From Microbulbifer rhizosphaerae (GTDB lineage Bacteria > Pseudomonadota > Gammaproteobacteria > Pseudomonadales > Cellvibrionaceae), in the NCBI RefSeq assembly GCF_014191725.1, contig NZ_JACHWZ010000003.1, positions 186,001-250,000 of the forward strand: 64,000 bases of DNA, written 5' to 3'. The position numbers and the translations under genes were made by a program. Positions 35,381-43,386 of this stretch are shown here, piece after piece (position 1 is the stretch's first letter; every line of letters starts with the position of its first letter). A model generated the notes under the pieces. It ran no database searches. It saw only the letters and a list, made by a program, of their open reading frames with translations, and was not told where the DNA came from.

Positions 35381-36079
35381 ATGCTTTACATGCGGCGTGC
35401 TAGAGAGCGGGGCAGGGCAGAATTTGGATGGTTAGACTCTCGCCATAGCTTCTCTTTCGGACACTATTACAACCCAAATCATATGGGTATATCTGTCTTG
35501 AGAGTCATCAACGATGATACAGTGGCACCGGGTGCAGGTTTTAATGCCCACGGCCATCAGGACATGGAAATCATTTCCTATGTGCTGAAGGGAGCAATCG
35601 AACACAAAGACAGTTTAGGTAACCAATTTGTGGTTCCCGCTGGCGAGGTGCAACGCATGACAGCGGGAACTGGCATTACCCATTCGGAGTACAACCATTT
35701 CAGCAGTGAATCACTGCGTTTTCTGCAGATCTGGATTAGGCCCAATCGGCTGGGCCTAGAACCAAGTTACGAGCAAAAAGCCATAGCGCAAAGTGGTCAC
35801 CTCACATCTCTGATAACACCCGATGGCCAAGAGGGCTCCCTGACTATCCACCAGGACGTGAGTATCTTTCGCCTGAAGCTTGCAAGTGACGAAGGAGAGC
35901 TATTGGAGGCCAGCCGTGGTATTGGTTACCTGCACTTAATCGAAGGTGGCGCTCAGGTGAATGGGCGGGAGCTCGGTCCTGGCGACGCCCTGGGTTCCTT
36001 TGGTGAGTTGCTGGAAGTGCGGGCACGAGAGGATGGGTTAATTGCACTCTGGTTTGACCTTCCTCCGGAGGAAGGCTAA
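35381..36079 (+). CDS. YhhW-like pirin family protein 3
   Basis: A 232-residue pirin. FGWLDSRHSFSFGHYYNPNHMG and the cupin metal motif HGHQDMEIISYVLKGAIEH..ITHSEYNH match the YhhW group. It is clearly related to the pirins at 22098-22796 and 38741-39430. GGAG is seen upstream of ATG 35381. The biological substrate is unknown; in this context flavonoid- or quinone-type compounds are plausible. Confidence 0.9.
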   Translation: MLYMRRARERGRAEFGWLDSRHSFSFGHYYNPNHMGISVLRVINDDTVAPGAGFNAHGHQDMEIISYVLKGAIEHKDSLGNQFVVPAGEVQRMTAGTGITHSEYNHFSSESLRFLQIWIRPNRLGLEPSYEQKAIAQSGHLTSLITPDGQEGSLTIHQDVSIFRLKLASDEGELLEASRGIGYLHLIEGGAQVNGRELGPGDALGSFGELLEVRAREDGLIALWFDLPPEEG

Positions 36080-36192
36080 CCGAGGACTCTCACAAATTTC
36101 CGATGCAAACTGGGAGCATCACGAAAGCAATCCGACAACTAGTTCAGTAGACTCGTTGTGGTGCCTGAATGTAACTGAAAATTGATGAACGT

Positions 36193-36220
36193 GACCAAGC
36201 TTGGTATAGAGCCAGTCATC
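36193..36220 (+). repeat. Direct repeat copy A
   Basis: Starts GACCAAGCTTGGTATAGAGC and ends CAGTCATC; matches copy B with one inserted base and one substitution. Confidence 0.7.
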
Positions 36221-36453
36221 ATCATATTAGATACACTTCAATGTTGGATGCAAGTTGTAGGCAATGCCTCAAAAATTTTTCCACTTAGGTGTGCCGCTGC
36301 ATCTATTGTCATTTCTCCTAGGTGTCCAGTGCGCATAATCTGAAATATTAGGAAGTTTTTCTTGCGGTGCAGTTTAACTGCATGGCAGGCGTCTTACATT
36401 GCAAACTAACAAGAAGCCACTCGTGTACTGTGCCAGCTGATGGATTTCATCAC

Positions 36454-36482
36454 GACCAAGCTTGGTTATGGAGCCAGTCATC
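36454..36482 (+). repeat. Direct repeat copy B
   Basis: Starts GACCAAGCTTGGTTATGGAG and ends CAGTCATC; 261 bp downstream of copy A. Both include a perfect 12-bp palindrome ACCAAGCTTGGT. Confidence 0.7.
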
Positions 36483-36799
36483 CAGAGAATCCACAGTGAT
36501 AAAGATCGTCGGAATGGGGTAAGGGGGGTGGACCATCCACCAATGCATTTCACGGCCCTATATACATTTCTACATCGCTCCTATCGCCGGTTGCCGCAGT
36601 AGGCCATTTTAGAAGTTCAAGCATGCGAGGACGGTGCCGTACAAAACGCGACGACGAGCGATCCGACTGAACTGACCCGCCCTATCAGTCTCGTCTTTAC
36701 CGAAAATGCGATCCCTAAGGCACCTGGAATCTTTAATGCTGAACGATGGCTGGTTGTATTTGTACTCCACCATCAGCGTGTTTGTGGCCGGCCAATAGG

Positions 36800-36985
36800 C
36801 TAATCAGAATTGGCGAAACCACCAAATCGTTTCGAACACCGAAAAGGCTGCATATTGCAGTGGTTCTGGGTGAACTTTGCCGGCAGTTTAAGCGTTTTCG
36901 TGCCATCCTCCCATTCCAGCAGTTTTGCTTTGAACGTGACGTAGGGACGGCGGTTGCTGTATTGGCAGCGAGGGAACACTGGCAC
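36800..36985 (-). CDS. Small hypothetical protein
   Basis: A 61-residue frame with GTG start at 36985 and AGGAG 8 nt upstream. It reads PVFPRCQYSNRRPYVTFKAK at the start, then LLEWEDGTKTLKLPAKF, then a Cys-containing end. The sequence composition looks protein-like and the ribosome site is good, but I do not recognise the family. It could also be the beginning of a longer gene cut by a mutation. Confidence 0.4.
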   Translation of the reverse strand: MPVFPRCQYSNRRPYVTFKAKLLEWEDGTKTLKLPAKFTQNHCNMQPFRCSKRFGGFANSD

Positions 36986-37155
36986 ATGGATGTCTCCTTA
37001 CCAATTCCGATTCGAGGCCCTCAGAATACCCCGCGCCCTCATGTCGACAAAAAGGGCAGGCTCCACTATTAAGGGAAAATAGTCGGTGCTAGCATCCGGG
37101 CAGCCGCAACATAACAACTAATTCCGCGGCACCGTCCTCGCAACCATGCCCCCGG

Positions 37156-37200
37156 GATGCGGTAGGTGATGGCATGCCCCAGCAGCTGTTCTCGGCGTCT
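37156..37200 (-). mobile_element. IS91 transposase scar with internal deletion
   Basis: Forty-five bases match two separated parts (39829-39858 and 39902-39916) of the IS91-type transposase remnant at 39460-39924; the 43 bases between them are missing here. On the minus strand it reads DAENS then LLGHAITYRI. It lies just past the 3' end of the LysR gene, at the same relative place as the larger remnant beside the lysR duplicate. Confidence 0.75.
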
Positions 37201-37225
37201 GCCGGCATTCGGAGGCGGCATCCAC

Positions 37226-38152
37226 TCACTCGCTGGCCTGATCGCTGATCAGGCCTGTACGGGCATCGAAGCGCATGCCACGCAGTTGCATGATAAACCA
37301 GGCCAGCCCTTTGCCCCGATTGCTGCTGTGCCAGGCGGCGCAGATCGGTTGCGCCGGTCGACTCTCTGCCAGTTGCATGATCTGCAACGTGCCGTTGTGC
37401 AACTCTTTCTGCATCAGGTTCAGCGGCAGATAGCCGACGCCAAGTCCGCGCGCCTGAACGTCGATCTTGCGCTGAATCGAGTCGACCACGATGCGGTTGC
37501 GCCCATCCAGCAGCCCGGAGGAGCGTGCCGGCAGGTAGCGTGAACTGTCGGCGACCACCACGGTGGGGTACTGGCGGATCAGCTCCATCGACAATGGCTG
37601 CGGCATCTGTGTCAGCGGGTGGTCCATGGCAACGGCGAATTCGAACTCCAGCGCGCCCAGCGGCAGGGTGGAAAACCCCTGGCCCGGAGGCTCGCCCGCC
37701 GCGCCGATCACCAGATCGCAGCGCTGGGCGTTGAGTGCGTCCCAGCTGCCGGCCAACACCTCCTCGATCAGACGCACTTCGGTCCGTGGCTGGAACTCCT
37801 GAAAGGCTCCAATCAAGGAGTACACGGTATCGAAGCCAATCGCCGAGTCCACGCAGATGCGCAGCTCTGCTTCCCAGCCGGTGGCCGCCTGACGTGCGAG
37901 CACCGCGAGCTCTTCACTGGCGGTCAGAATCTGACGGCCCTGTTCCAGAACCAGCCGACCCACCGCGGTCAGCTCAGCCTTGCGTCGGCTGCGATCGAAT
38001 AGCTTCACCCCAAGGTCTTCCTCCAGCTTGTTGATAGTGTAAGAGATGGCCGAGGGTACCCGGTACAGCTCCTCAGCCGCGGCAGCGAAACTCTTGCGTC
38101 GATCGATTGCATCGAGGATGCGCAGAGCATCCAAGGTCAGGGGTGAGCTCAT
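37226..38152 (-). CDS. LysR-type transcriptional regulator 3
   Basis: A 308-residue LysR protein with the winged HTH in residues 5-65 (LDALRILDAIDRRKSFAAAAEELYRVPSAISYTINKLEEDLGVKLFDRS) and an effector domain. It is divergent from doxX copy 1 with 112 bp between, the classic arrangement of a LysR gene and its target. A palindrome TTATC-TGAT-GATAA lies in the spacer. A hairpin (GGCCTGATC..GATCAGGCC, 37235-37255) lies in its last codons and may help end transcription. A decayed copy of its 5' end is at 39957-40031. Confidence 0.93.
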   Translation of the reverse strand: MSSPLTLDALRILDAIDRRKSFAAAAEELYRVPSAISYTINKLEEDLGVKLFDRSRRKAELTAVGRLVLEQGRQILTASEELAVLARQAATGWEAELRICVDSAIGFDTVYSLIGAFQEFQPRTEVRLIEEVLAGSWDALNAQRCDLVIGAAGEPPGQGFSTLPLGALEFEFAVAMDHPLTQMPQPLSMELIRQYPTVVVADSSRYLPARSSGLLDGRNRIVVDSIQRKIDVQARGLGVGYLPLNLMQKELHNGTLQIMQLAESRPAQPICAAWHSSNRGKGLAWFIMQLRGMRFDARTGLISDQASE

Positions 38153-38630
38153 AGTTCAAATTATCTGATGATAAAATTCAAATATATCCGTTATTTTTTC
38201 TTAATGATAGGAATTATAGTGGCCTTACTGATCAAATACATTGAATTAAACAAGGTGACTCGACATGAATAACTCAACGATTTCGAAACTGCTTGCAACC
38301 GACTCCAGCCTGGCGGCCCTGGCGCTGCGTATCCCGGCCGGCATCATCTTCGCCGCCCACGGCGCACAGAAACTGTTCGGCACGTTCGGCGGCTACGGAC
38401 TGGAGGGGACCGGGCAGTGGATGGCCTCCATCGGCCTGGAACCTGGCTATCTGATGGCGCTGGCCGCCGGTAGTGCCGAATTCTTCGGCGGTATCGCACT
38501 ACTGCTTGGTCTGCTGGTGCGCCCGGCGGCCGCCGTGCTAGCGATCACCATGCTGGTGGCGATCCTCGCGGTACATGTCGGTAACGGCCTGTTTATGGCG
38601 AACAACGGCTATGAGTTCGGGCTGGCACTT
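38064..38630 (+). repeat. Segmental duplication copy 1 (lysR 5' end to doxX)
   Basis: From inside the 5' end of lysR 3, through the spacer, to most of doxX, this segment is nearly identical to 39957-40505. Homology fades in the last 25 or so codons of doxX. Copy 1 keeps the complete lysR gene. Confidence 0.85.
38161..38174. promoter_or_regulatory. LysR-box-like site between lysR 3 and doxX copy 1
   Basis: TTATCTGATGATAA, a T-N11-A palindrome with arms TTATC/GATAA, lies 9 bp before the LysR start and about 90 bp before doxX. In the duplicated copy upstream of doxX 2 (about 40041-40054) the left arm has changed to TTATT. Confidence 0.55.
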
Positions 38631-38711
38631 CTGACGGTGTCCGTGGCACTGGCAATTCAGGGTGGCGGCGCGCTGTCGATCGACCGCAAGCTGACCAACG
38701 CGGGCGCCTGA
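38265..38711 (+). CDS. DoxX family membrane protein, copy 1
   Basis: A 148-residue membrane protein with four hydrophobic helices and the DoxX features RIPAGIIFAAHGAQKLFG and GSAEFFGGIALLLGLLVRP. DoxX proteins are linked with redox and thiol stress handling, with no fixed reaction for this group. It is divergent from lysR 3 and followed by a pirin gene 29 bp later, probably one transcript. Nearly identical to the copy at 40142-40591 until the C-terminal 25 residues. Confidence 0.9.
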   Translation: MNNSTISKLLATDSSLAALALRIPAGIIFAAHGAQKLFGTFGGYGLEGTGQWMASIGLEPGYLMALAAGSAEFFGGIALLLGLLVRPAAAVLAITMLVAILAVHVGNGLFMANNGYEFGLALLTVSVALAIQGGGALSIDRKLTNAGA

Positions 38712-38740
38712 ATGGCGTCCCACACCACAGGAGAGATGAC

Positions 38741-39430
38741 ATGATCAAGCTCAGACCGGCAGAGGAGAGGGGGCGGTTCCGCATCAAGTGGCTCGATAGC
38801 CGTCATACCTTCTCTTTTGGCCACTATTACGACCCTCGCCATATGGGTGTATCCAGCCTGCGGGTGATCAACGACGACCGGGTGGTGCCAGGTGCGGGTT
38901 TCGAAACCCATCCTCACCGGGATATGGAGATCATCAGTTATATCCTCGAGGGCAGTATCGAGCACCGGGATACGATGGGCAACCGGACCCGCTTGCGCGC
39001 CGGGGAGGTACAGGTGATTAGCGCGGGTACCGGCATCATGCACAGCGAATTCAACCCGGACCGGGAAAAGCCTCTGCACTTCCTGCAGGTGTGGATTCGC
39101 CCCGAGAGGCAGGGCTTGCGGCCCGGTTACGTGCAGAGGGATTTCAGTGCTGCGAGGGGGGTGACCTTGATCGTCTCTCGGGATGGCGAGAACGGATCGC
39201 TGAAGGCGCATCAGGATGTGCGGATCTATCAACTCAGGCTGTCGGCAGAGCGTGTCGAGTTACCGCTTCAAGCCGATCGAGTGTATTACCTGCATGTGGC
39301 GCGGGGCGGTCTGGAGCTGAACGGCACGCGTTTGCAAGAGGGGGATGGTGGGATCATCGAGGCAGAGTCATTGCTCGCGATCGATGTTGGCGACGGCGTC
39401 GAAGCGCTGCTGTTTGATCTGGCCGCCTGA
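38741..39430 (+). CDS. YhhW-like pirin family protein 4
   Basis: A 229-residue pirin: FRIKWLDSRHTFSFGHYYDPRHMG, metal motif HPHRDMEIISYILEGSIEH and IMHSEFNPD. GGAGAG precedes ATG 38741. It follows doxX copy 1 by 29 bp. The doxX-pirin pair repeated with LysR control suggests a response to a quinone or flavonoid-like compound (inference). Confidence 0.9.
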   Translation: MIKLRPAEERGRFRIKWLDSRHTFSFGHYYDPRHMGVSSLRVINDDRVVPGAGFETHPHRDMEIISYILEGSIEHRDTMGNRTRLRAGEVQVISAGTGIMHSEFNPDREKPLHFLQVWIRPERQGLRPGYVQRDFSAARGVTLIVSRDGENGSLKAHQDVRIYQLRLSAERVELPLQADRVYYLHVARGGLELNGTRLQEGDGGIIEAESLLAIDVGDGVEALLFDLAA

Positions 39431-39459
39431 TCAGTCCTGGTTATCTTCAGGTGCCAGTT

Positions 39460-39924
39460 CAGTGCAGGACGCGTTGAGCAGCAGCACCTCGATCTCCTCG
39501 GTAATCTCCTCCTGGCGCAGCTGATTCTCCCGCTCGGGGCCTGGGTACCAGTGCCGCCAATCTTGCAATGAAATCCCGTCGCGGTATGGGGTCTTCAACT
39601 GATAGCGCACGTTGCCGTTGGGCGTGAGCGACATACGCTTTTCCGAGACCGCCGGGCGGCTGATGTAGCGGCACAGCCGCACCAGCTTCTTGCGTTCATT
39701 CGCTCTTGCCGCCACCCCGGCGTGCAACGAGAAGCCAGCCACGTTGCCCACCCTGTCATCGAACGGCTCATTGCTGCCCGGCAGCGTCTGCAAGGTGAAC
39801 ACCTTGCGCCCTGCCTGCGGCCCACGGCGATGCGGTAGGTGATGGCATGCCCCAGCAGTGGCGTCATCGGGTCGTCGTCCACCGCCTCCCCAACGAGATA
39901 GCTGTTCTCGGCGTCTCGTTCCAA
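39460..39924 (-). pseudogene. IS91-family transposase, broken by frameshifts
   Basis: Read in parts: ERDAENSYLVGEAVDDDPMT..LLGHAITYRIAVG in one frame, then KVFTLQTLPGSNEPFDD..AGFSLHAGVAARANERKKL..LCRYISRPAVSEKR..NVRYQLKTPYRDG in a second, then DFIARLAALVPRPR in a third. This is the C-terminal half of an IS91-type Y2 transposase with two frame shifts and no N-terminus. The 3' end passes into unrelated sequence (ENQLRQEEITEEIEVLL...). It lies at the junction of a duplicated lysR-doxX segment. Confidence 0.85.
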
Positions 39925-39956
39925 CAGGCCTTACCATTCGAGCGAACGCCCTACGC

Positions 39957-40031
39957 GGCACAGCTCCTCAGCCGTGGCAGCGAAACTCTTGCGTCGATCG
40001 ATGGCATCGAGGGTCAGGGGTGAGCCAATAG
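39957..40031 (-). pseudogene. Remnant of the duplicated lysR gene 5' end
   Basis: About 75 bp match the first codons of lysR 3 (38064-38154), with an 18-bp deletion and a destroyed start codon (CAT changed to CAA). The remaining gene body is gone, replaced by the IS91 remnant. Confidence 0.85.
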
Positions 40032-40505
40032 TTCAAATTATTTGATGATAAAGTTCAAATATACCCGTTATTTTTTCTTAATGATAGGAATTATAGTGGC
40101 CTTACTGATCAAATACATTGAATTAAACAAGGTGACCCGACATGAATAACTCAACGATTTCGAAACTGCTTGCAACCGACTCCAGCCTGGCGGCCCTGGC
40201 GCTGCGTATCCCGGCCGGCATCATCTTTGCCGCCCACGGCGCACAGAAACTGTTCGGCGCGTTCGGCGGCTACGGACTGGAGGGGACCGGACAGTGGATG
40301 GCCTCCATCGGCCTGGAACCCGGCTACCTGATGGCGTTGGCCGCCGGTAGTGCCGAATTCTTCGGCGGTATCGCCTTGCTGCTTGGTCTGCTGGTGCGCC
40401 CGGCGGCGGCGGTGCTGGCGATCACCATGCTGGTGGCGATCCTCGCGGTGCATGCCGGTAACGGCCTGTTCATGGCAAACAACGGCTATGAGTTCGGTCT
40501 GGCAT
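39957..40505 (+). repeat. Segmental duplication copy 2
   Basis: Second copy of the 38064-38630 segment. It retains the spacer and its AT-rich promoter area unchanged except for scattered bases, so doxX copy 2 probably keeps its promoter while lacking a neighbouring lysR. Confidence 0.85.
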
Positions 40506-40591
40506 TACTGGCGATGAGCGTCACTCTTGCGATCCGCGGTGCAGGGAGCATAAGTGCCGATCAGCTGATTAGCACAAAACTGAGCCAATAA
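40142..40591 (+). CDS. DoxX family membrane protein, copy 2
   Basis: A 149-residue near-duplicate of the DoxX protein at 38265-38711; they differ at few positions until about residue 122, after which the C-terminal tails diverge (here LLAMSVTLAIRGAGSISADQL). It is followed by an AzoR-like reductase gene 29 bp later and then a YqjG-type gene, so it is the first gene of a quinone-handling unit. Confidence 0.9.
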   Translation: MNNSTISKLLATDSSLAALALRIPAGIIFAAHGAQKLFGAFGGYGLEGTGQWMASIGLEPGYLMALAAGSAEFFGGIALLLGLLVRPAAAVLAITMLVAILAVHAGNGLFMANNGYEFGLALLAMSVTLAIRGAGSISADQLISTKLSQ

Positions 40592-40620
40592 AACCTACTC
40601 AAATCTACAGGAGATACCTT

Positions 40621-41217
40621 ATGACCGTATTGAGAATTGATTCGAGTGCCCGGGTGGAAGGCGGTAACTCCCGCATCATCACCGATTATCTGGTGCAACA
40701 ACTGGGGCAGCCGGTCATCGAGCGAGACCTGGTTAAGAACCCTCTGCCACCGATCAGTCCGCGAGATCTGGTGGGTGTGCATGGTTCCCACGAAGATGAC
40801 CGTGCCAGCTTGCAGCAGCATCTGGCGGTATCCAACGAATTGATCGCCGAGTTGCAGCAGGCCGATACCCTGGTGCTGGGGGTTGCGATGTACAACTTTA
40901 GCGTGCCCGCCTACCTGAAGCAGTGGATCGATTATGTCTGTCGCGCCGGGGTTTCATTCCGCTACACGGAGAACGGCCCGGAGGGATTGATCGGAGTAGA
41001 GCGGGCCTTCATTGTGACAGCGTCCGGCGGCACGCCAATTGGCGGTGACTGGGATTTTGCCAGTCGCTATCTTGAACATATCTGTCGCTTTCTGGGTGTA
41101 ACAGAAGTGGTTCATATCGATGCCAGCGGTTCCAAGGGAGCCCCAGGGGTGGTGATAGAAGCGGCCAGGCAGCAAATTGATACGTTGCTGGCGCAGCGTG
41201 AAGTCGGGGAGGCGTAG
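40621..41217 (+). CDS. FMN-dependent NADH:quinone oxidoreductase / azoreductase (AzoR-like)
   Basis: A 198-residue flavodoxin-like reductase. RIDSSARVEGGNSR binds the FMN phosphate, MYNFSVPAYLKQWIDYVCRAGVSFRYTENG is the signature block of AzoR enzymes, and TASGG follows. These enzymes make two-electron reductions of quinones and azo dyes with NADH. GGAGA lies upstream of ATG 40621. Cotranscribed with doxX copy 2 and the following glutathionyl-hydroquinone reductase (2-bp gap), which would complete the handling of hydroquinones. Confidence 0.9.
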   Translation: MTVLRIDSSARVEGGNSRIITDYLVQQLGQPVIERDLVKNPLPPISPRDLVGVHGSHEDDRASLQQHLAVSNELIAELQQADTLVLGVAMYNFSVPAYLKQWIDYVCRAGVSFRYTENGPEGLIGVERAFIVTASGGTPIGGDWDFASRYLEHICRFLGVTEVVHIDASGSKGAPGVVIEAARQQIDTLLAQREVGEA

Positions 41218-41219
41218 CT

Positions 41220-42179
41220 ATGGGTTTATTACAGAACGGACAATGGGTAGATCAGTGGTATGACACTAGCTCAAGCGGCGGTAAATTCCGCCGCCAGGAC
41301 AGTCGCTTTCGCAGTTGGGTAACCGCTGATGGCACCGCCGGCCCGACGGGTAGCGCGGGATTTAAAGCAGAGCCGGGACGTTATCATTTATACGTGTCGC
41401 TGGCTTGCCCCTGGGCCCACCGCACCCTGATTTTTCGCCAGCTCAAAGACCTGCAGGATCTGATTGATGTCACTGTGGTTGAGCCATTGATGTTGAGCAA
41501 CGGCTGGGAGTTGAAAAACGATCAATATAACCTGGATTATCTGTATCAGTTGTACTTAAAGGCAGACCCAAATTACGAAGGTCGGGTCACCGTGCCGGTA
41601 TTGTGGGACAAGCAGACCCAATCCATTGTCAGCAATGAATCGGCGGAGATTATCCGCATGCTCAACAGTGCTTTTAACGGGCTTACCGGTAACGGCAAGG
41701 ACTATTACCCTAGCGCTTTACGGACGCAGATAGACACCATTAACGAGCGGGTTTACGACTCGATCAACAATGGCGTATACCGGGCTGGCTTCGCAACGTC
41801 TCAACAGGCCTACGAAGAGGCCTATTACAAGCTGTTTGATGCGCTGGACTGTGTCGAGGCGACACTGACCCGGCAGCGCTACCTGGCGGGAACCGTACTG
41901 ACGGAAGCGGACTGGCGCCTATTTACCACCCTGATTCGCTTCGATGCTGTTTATTACGGACATTTTAAGACCAACCGCCAGCGCATCGCCGATTATCCGG
42001 CAATCAGCAATTATCTTCGCGAGTTGTACCAGCAGCCGGGAGTGGCACAGACAGTTAACTTTGAACACATCAAGCAACACTATTACGGCAGCCACGTCAC
42101 TATCAACCCGACCCAGGTGGTGCCGCTGGGGCCCGAGCAGGATTTTACGTTACCCCATAACCGGGACCAGTTTGAGTGA
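41220..42179 (+). CDS. yqjG: Glutathionyl-hydroquinone reductase (YqjG/ECM4-type GST)
   Basis: A 319-residue omega-like glutathione transferase. The catalytic Cys is in SLACPWAHRTLIF, and the long N-terminal FRRQDSRFRSWV region and YEEAYYKLFDALDCVE..RYLAG..LTEADWRLF block fit the YqjG family. It reduces glutathionyl-hydroquinones using glutathione. Starts 2 bp after the azoreductase stop, so the two are coupled, a logical pair for quinone detoxification. Confidence 0.93.
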   Translation: MGLLQNGQWVDQWYDTSSSGGKFRRQDSRFRSWVTADGTAGPTGSAGFKAEPGRYHLYVSLACPWAHRTLIFRQLKDLQDLIDVTVVEPLMLSNGWELKNDQYNLDYLYQLYLKADPNYEGRVTVPVLWDKQTQSIVSNESAEIIRMLNSAFNGLTGNGKDYYPSALRTQIDTINERVYDSINNGVYRAGFATSQQAYEEAYYKLFDALDCVEATLTRQRYLAGTVLTEADWRLFTTLIRFDAVYYGHFKTNRQRIADYPAISNYLRELYQQPGVAQTVNFEHIKQHYYGSHVTINPTQVVPLGPEQDFTLPHNRDQFE

Positions 42180-42274
42180 AAACAACAGGTTTCAGAATCC
42201 AGAAGGTTCAATATGAACAGAAAATTTTGGTGTTGCGTGCATCCAAGGGATGATTTGCCAATGGGAGAATATTT

Positions 42275-42925
42275 GTGAACGTATCGTCATTTTCTGGCCG
42301 TACCGGTTTCGCCGGTTGGGTGAAGGCAGCTGTGTGCGCACTGCTGGTATCTGTATGGGTGCCTTTTGCCAGTGCCGCCCAGAACCCCTACACCATGAGC
42401 GAGGGTGTGTCGCAGAACCTCCTGGAGGTGATTCGCACAAACGGCCAGTACCTGAACTCCGATCCCCAGCGCTATTACAGTGCGGTAGAGAGCGTGCTGA
42501 CGCCGGTCGTGGACTTCGACTTCATCGCCCGCGGCGTTATGGGGCGCTACGCCAAACGGGCCACAGCCGAACAGCGCTCGCGTTTTTCCAATACCTTCCG
42601 TCGCAACCTGGTGGCGATTTTCGCCCACGGGGTGGCCTCGTTCGGCGATATGCACGTCAGGGTCGTCAATCCAGGTTCCGCACCGAGCGGCAACCGGGTG
42701 AATGTCCTGCAGGAAGTGCGTAGTAAGGAGGGGATTACCAAGGTCTCTTATACACTGTTGCGCAACCGCGCCGGACAGTGGAAGCTGATCAATGTGATCC
42801 TGAATGGGGTCAACCTCGGCAAGACCTTCCGCAGCCAGTTCGCGCAATCCATGCAGACACACGGCGATATCGACAAAGTGATCGCCAACTGGTCCGCGGA
42901 TGAGGCCCCTGACAAAGTCAGCTGA
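42275..42925 (+). CDS. mlaC: MlaC-like periplasmic phospholipid-binding protein
   Basis: A 216-residue protein with a signal peptide (KAAVCALLVSVWVPFASA) and the MlaC/Ttg2D features VVDFDFIARGVMGRYAKRATAEQRSRF and a late WKLINVILNGVNLGKTFRSQF. MlaC ferries phospholipids between the outer membrane and the MlaFEDB complex. The start is GTG 42275 with GGAGA upstream. It stands alone, without mlaFEDB; a hairpin terminator follows 8 bp after its stop. Confidence 0.85.
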   Translation: MNVSSFSGRTGFAGWVKAAVCALLVSVWVPFASAAQNPYTMSEGVSQNLLEVIRTNGQYLNSDPQRYYSAVESVLTPVVDFDFIARGVMGRYAKRATAEQRSRFSNTFRRNLVAIFAHGVASFGDMHVRVVNPGSAPSGNRVNVLQEVRSKEGITKVSYTLLRNRAGQWKLINVILNGVNLGKTFRSQFAQSMQTHGDIDKVIANWSADEAPDKVS

Positions 42926-42933
42926 ACCACTGC

Positions 42934-42964
42934 GCCGGTCGCGCCTTTCTGCTGCGCGACCGGC
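42934..42964 (+). terminator. Strong hairpin after mlaC
   Basis: Perfect 11-bp stem GCCGGTCGCGC (42934-42944) and GCGCGACCGGC (42954-42964) with a 9-nt loop, just after the mlaC stop. The following GGGTTT gives only three T, so termination strength is uncertain. Confidence 0.65.
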
Positions 42965-43058
42965 GGGTTTCCAGTCTTGCGCCACCCAACGCTGGAATTC
43001 TTCTTCGGAAGTCGCTGTAGCAATGAAGTTCACTTGCAAAAACCCACCTAATTACCAT

Positions 43059-43269
43059 CTAAGCTAAGTCAAGTTTAAGTAGTCTTTCCGGCATCGATGG
43101 CGTCCGGGGGGAGACAAAGGCAAGCCGAGGAATGAGCGCTGACAAGTCGAATCTGCGATTAAACGGATACTGAAATTCGGCAAGGTAGCGTTGCGCATAT
43201 TTTGGACGTATCGAATGGTAAGTGCTGCGTAGCGCACTCTTGAGATTGCCGAGAACGGTGTTCACCCTG
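43059..43269 (-). pseudogene. IS1595-type transposase C-terminal remnant
   Basis: Reads VNTVLGNLKSALRSTYHSIR, then a segment with YAQRYLAEFQYPFNRRFDLSAL and MPERLLKL, the familiar C-terminus of IS1595 (ISXO2-type) transposases. The rest of the gene is missing: at 43269/43270 it abuts a fragment of an integrase gene. Confidence 0.8.
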
Positions 43270-43386
43270 AAGGTGGCCAAGAAGATTGCAGGCCATGTAA
43301 GTCCGTCTACGACGATTCTTTATGAAGAACCACTAAAGGAAGAGATTTCGGACGCACTGAGCGGAATTAGCGGCGGGAAACAATAA
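43270..43386 (+). pseudogene. 3' fragment of integrase related to the one at 44877-45683
   Basis: Encodes KVAKKIAGHVSPSTTILYEE and on to a TAA stop, nearly identical to the last 40 or so codons of the integrase at 44877-45683 including its Tyr nucleophile. The similarity continues about 30 bp past the stop (43387-43417 versus 45684-45715). It begins abruptly against the IS1595 remnant. Confidence 0.88.

Larger units (their letters stand above)
36080..36799. other. Long spacer with a 28-bp direct repeat
   Basis: No supported gene in 720 bp. It contains two near-identical copies of a 28-29 bp sequence starting GACCAAGCTTGGT and ending GAGCCAGTCATC (36193-36220 and 36454-36482), each with the palindrome ACCAAGCTTGGT. 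A short hairpin TGGACCATCCA lies near 36527-36540. It may be the remnant of a small mobile or regulatory element. Confidence 0.5.
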
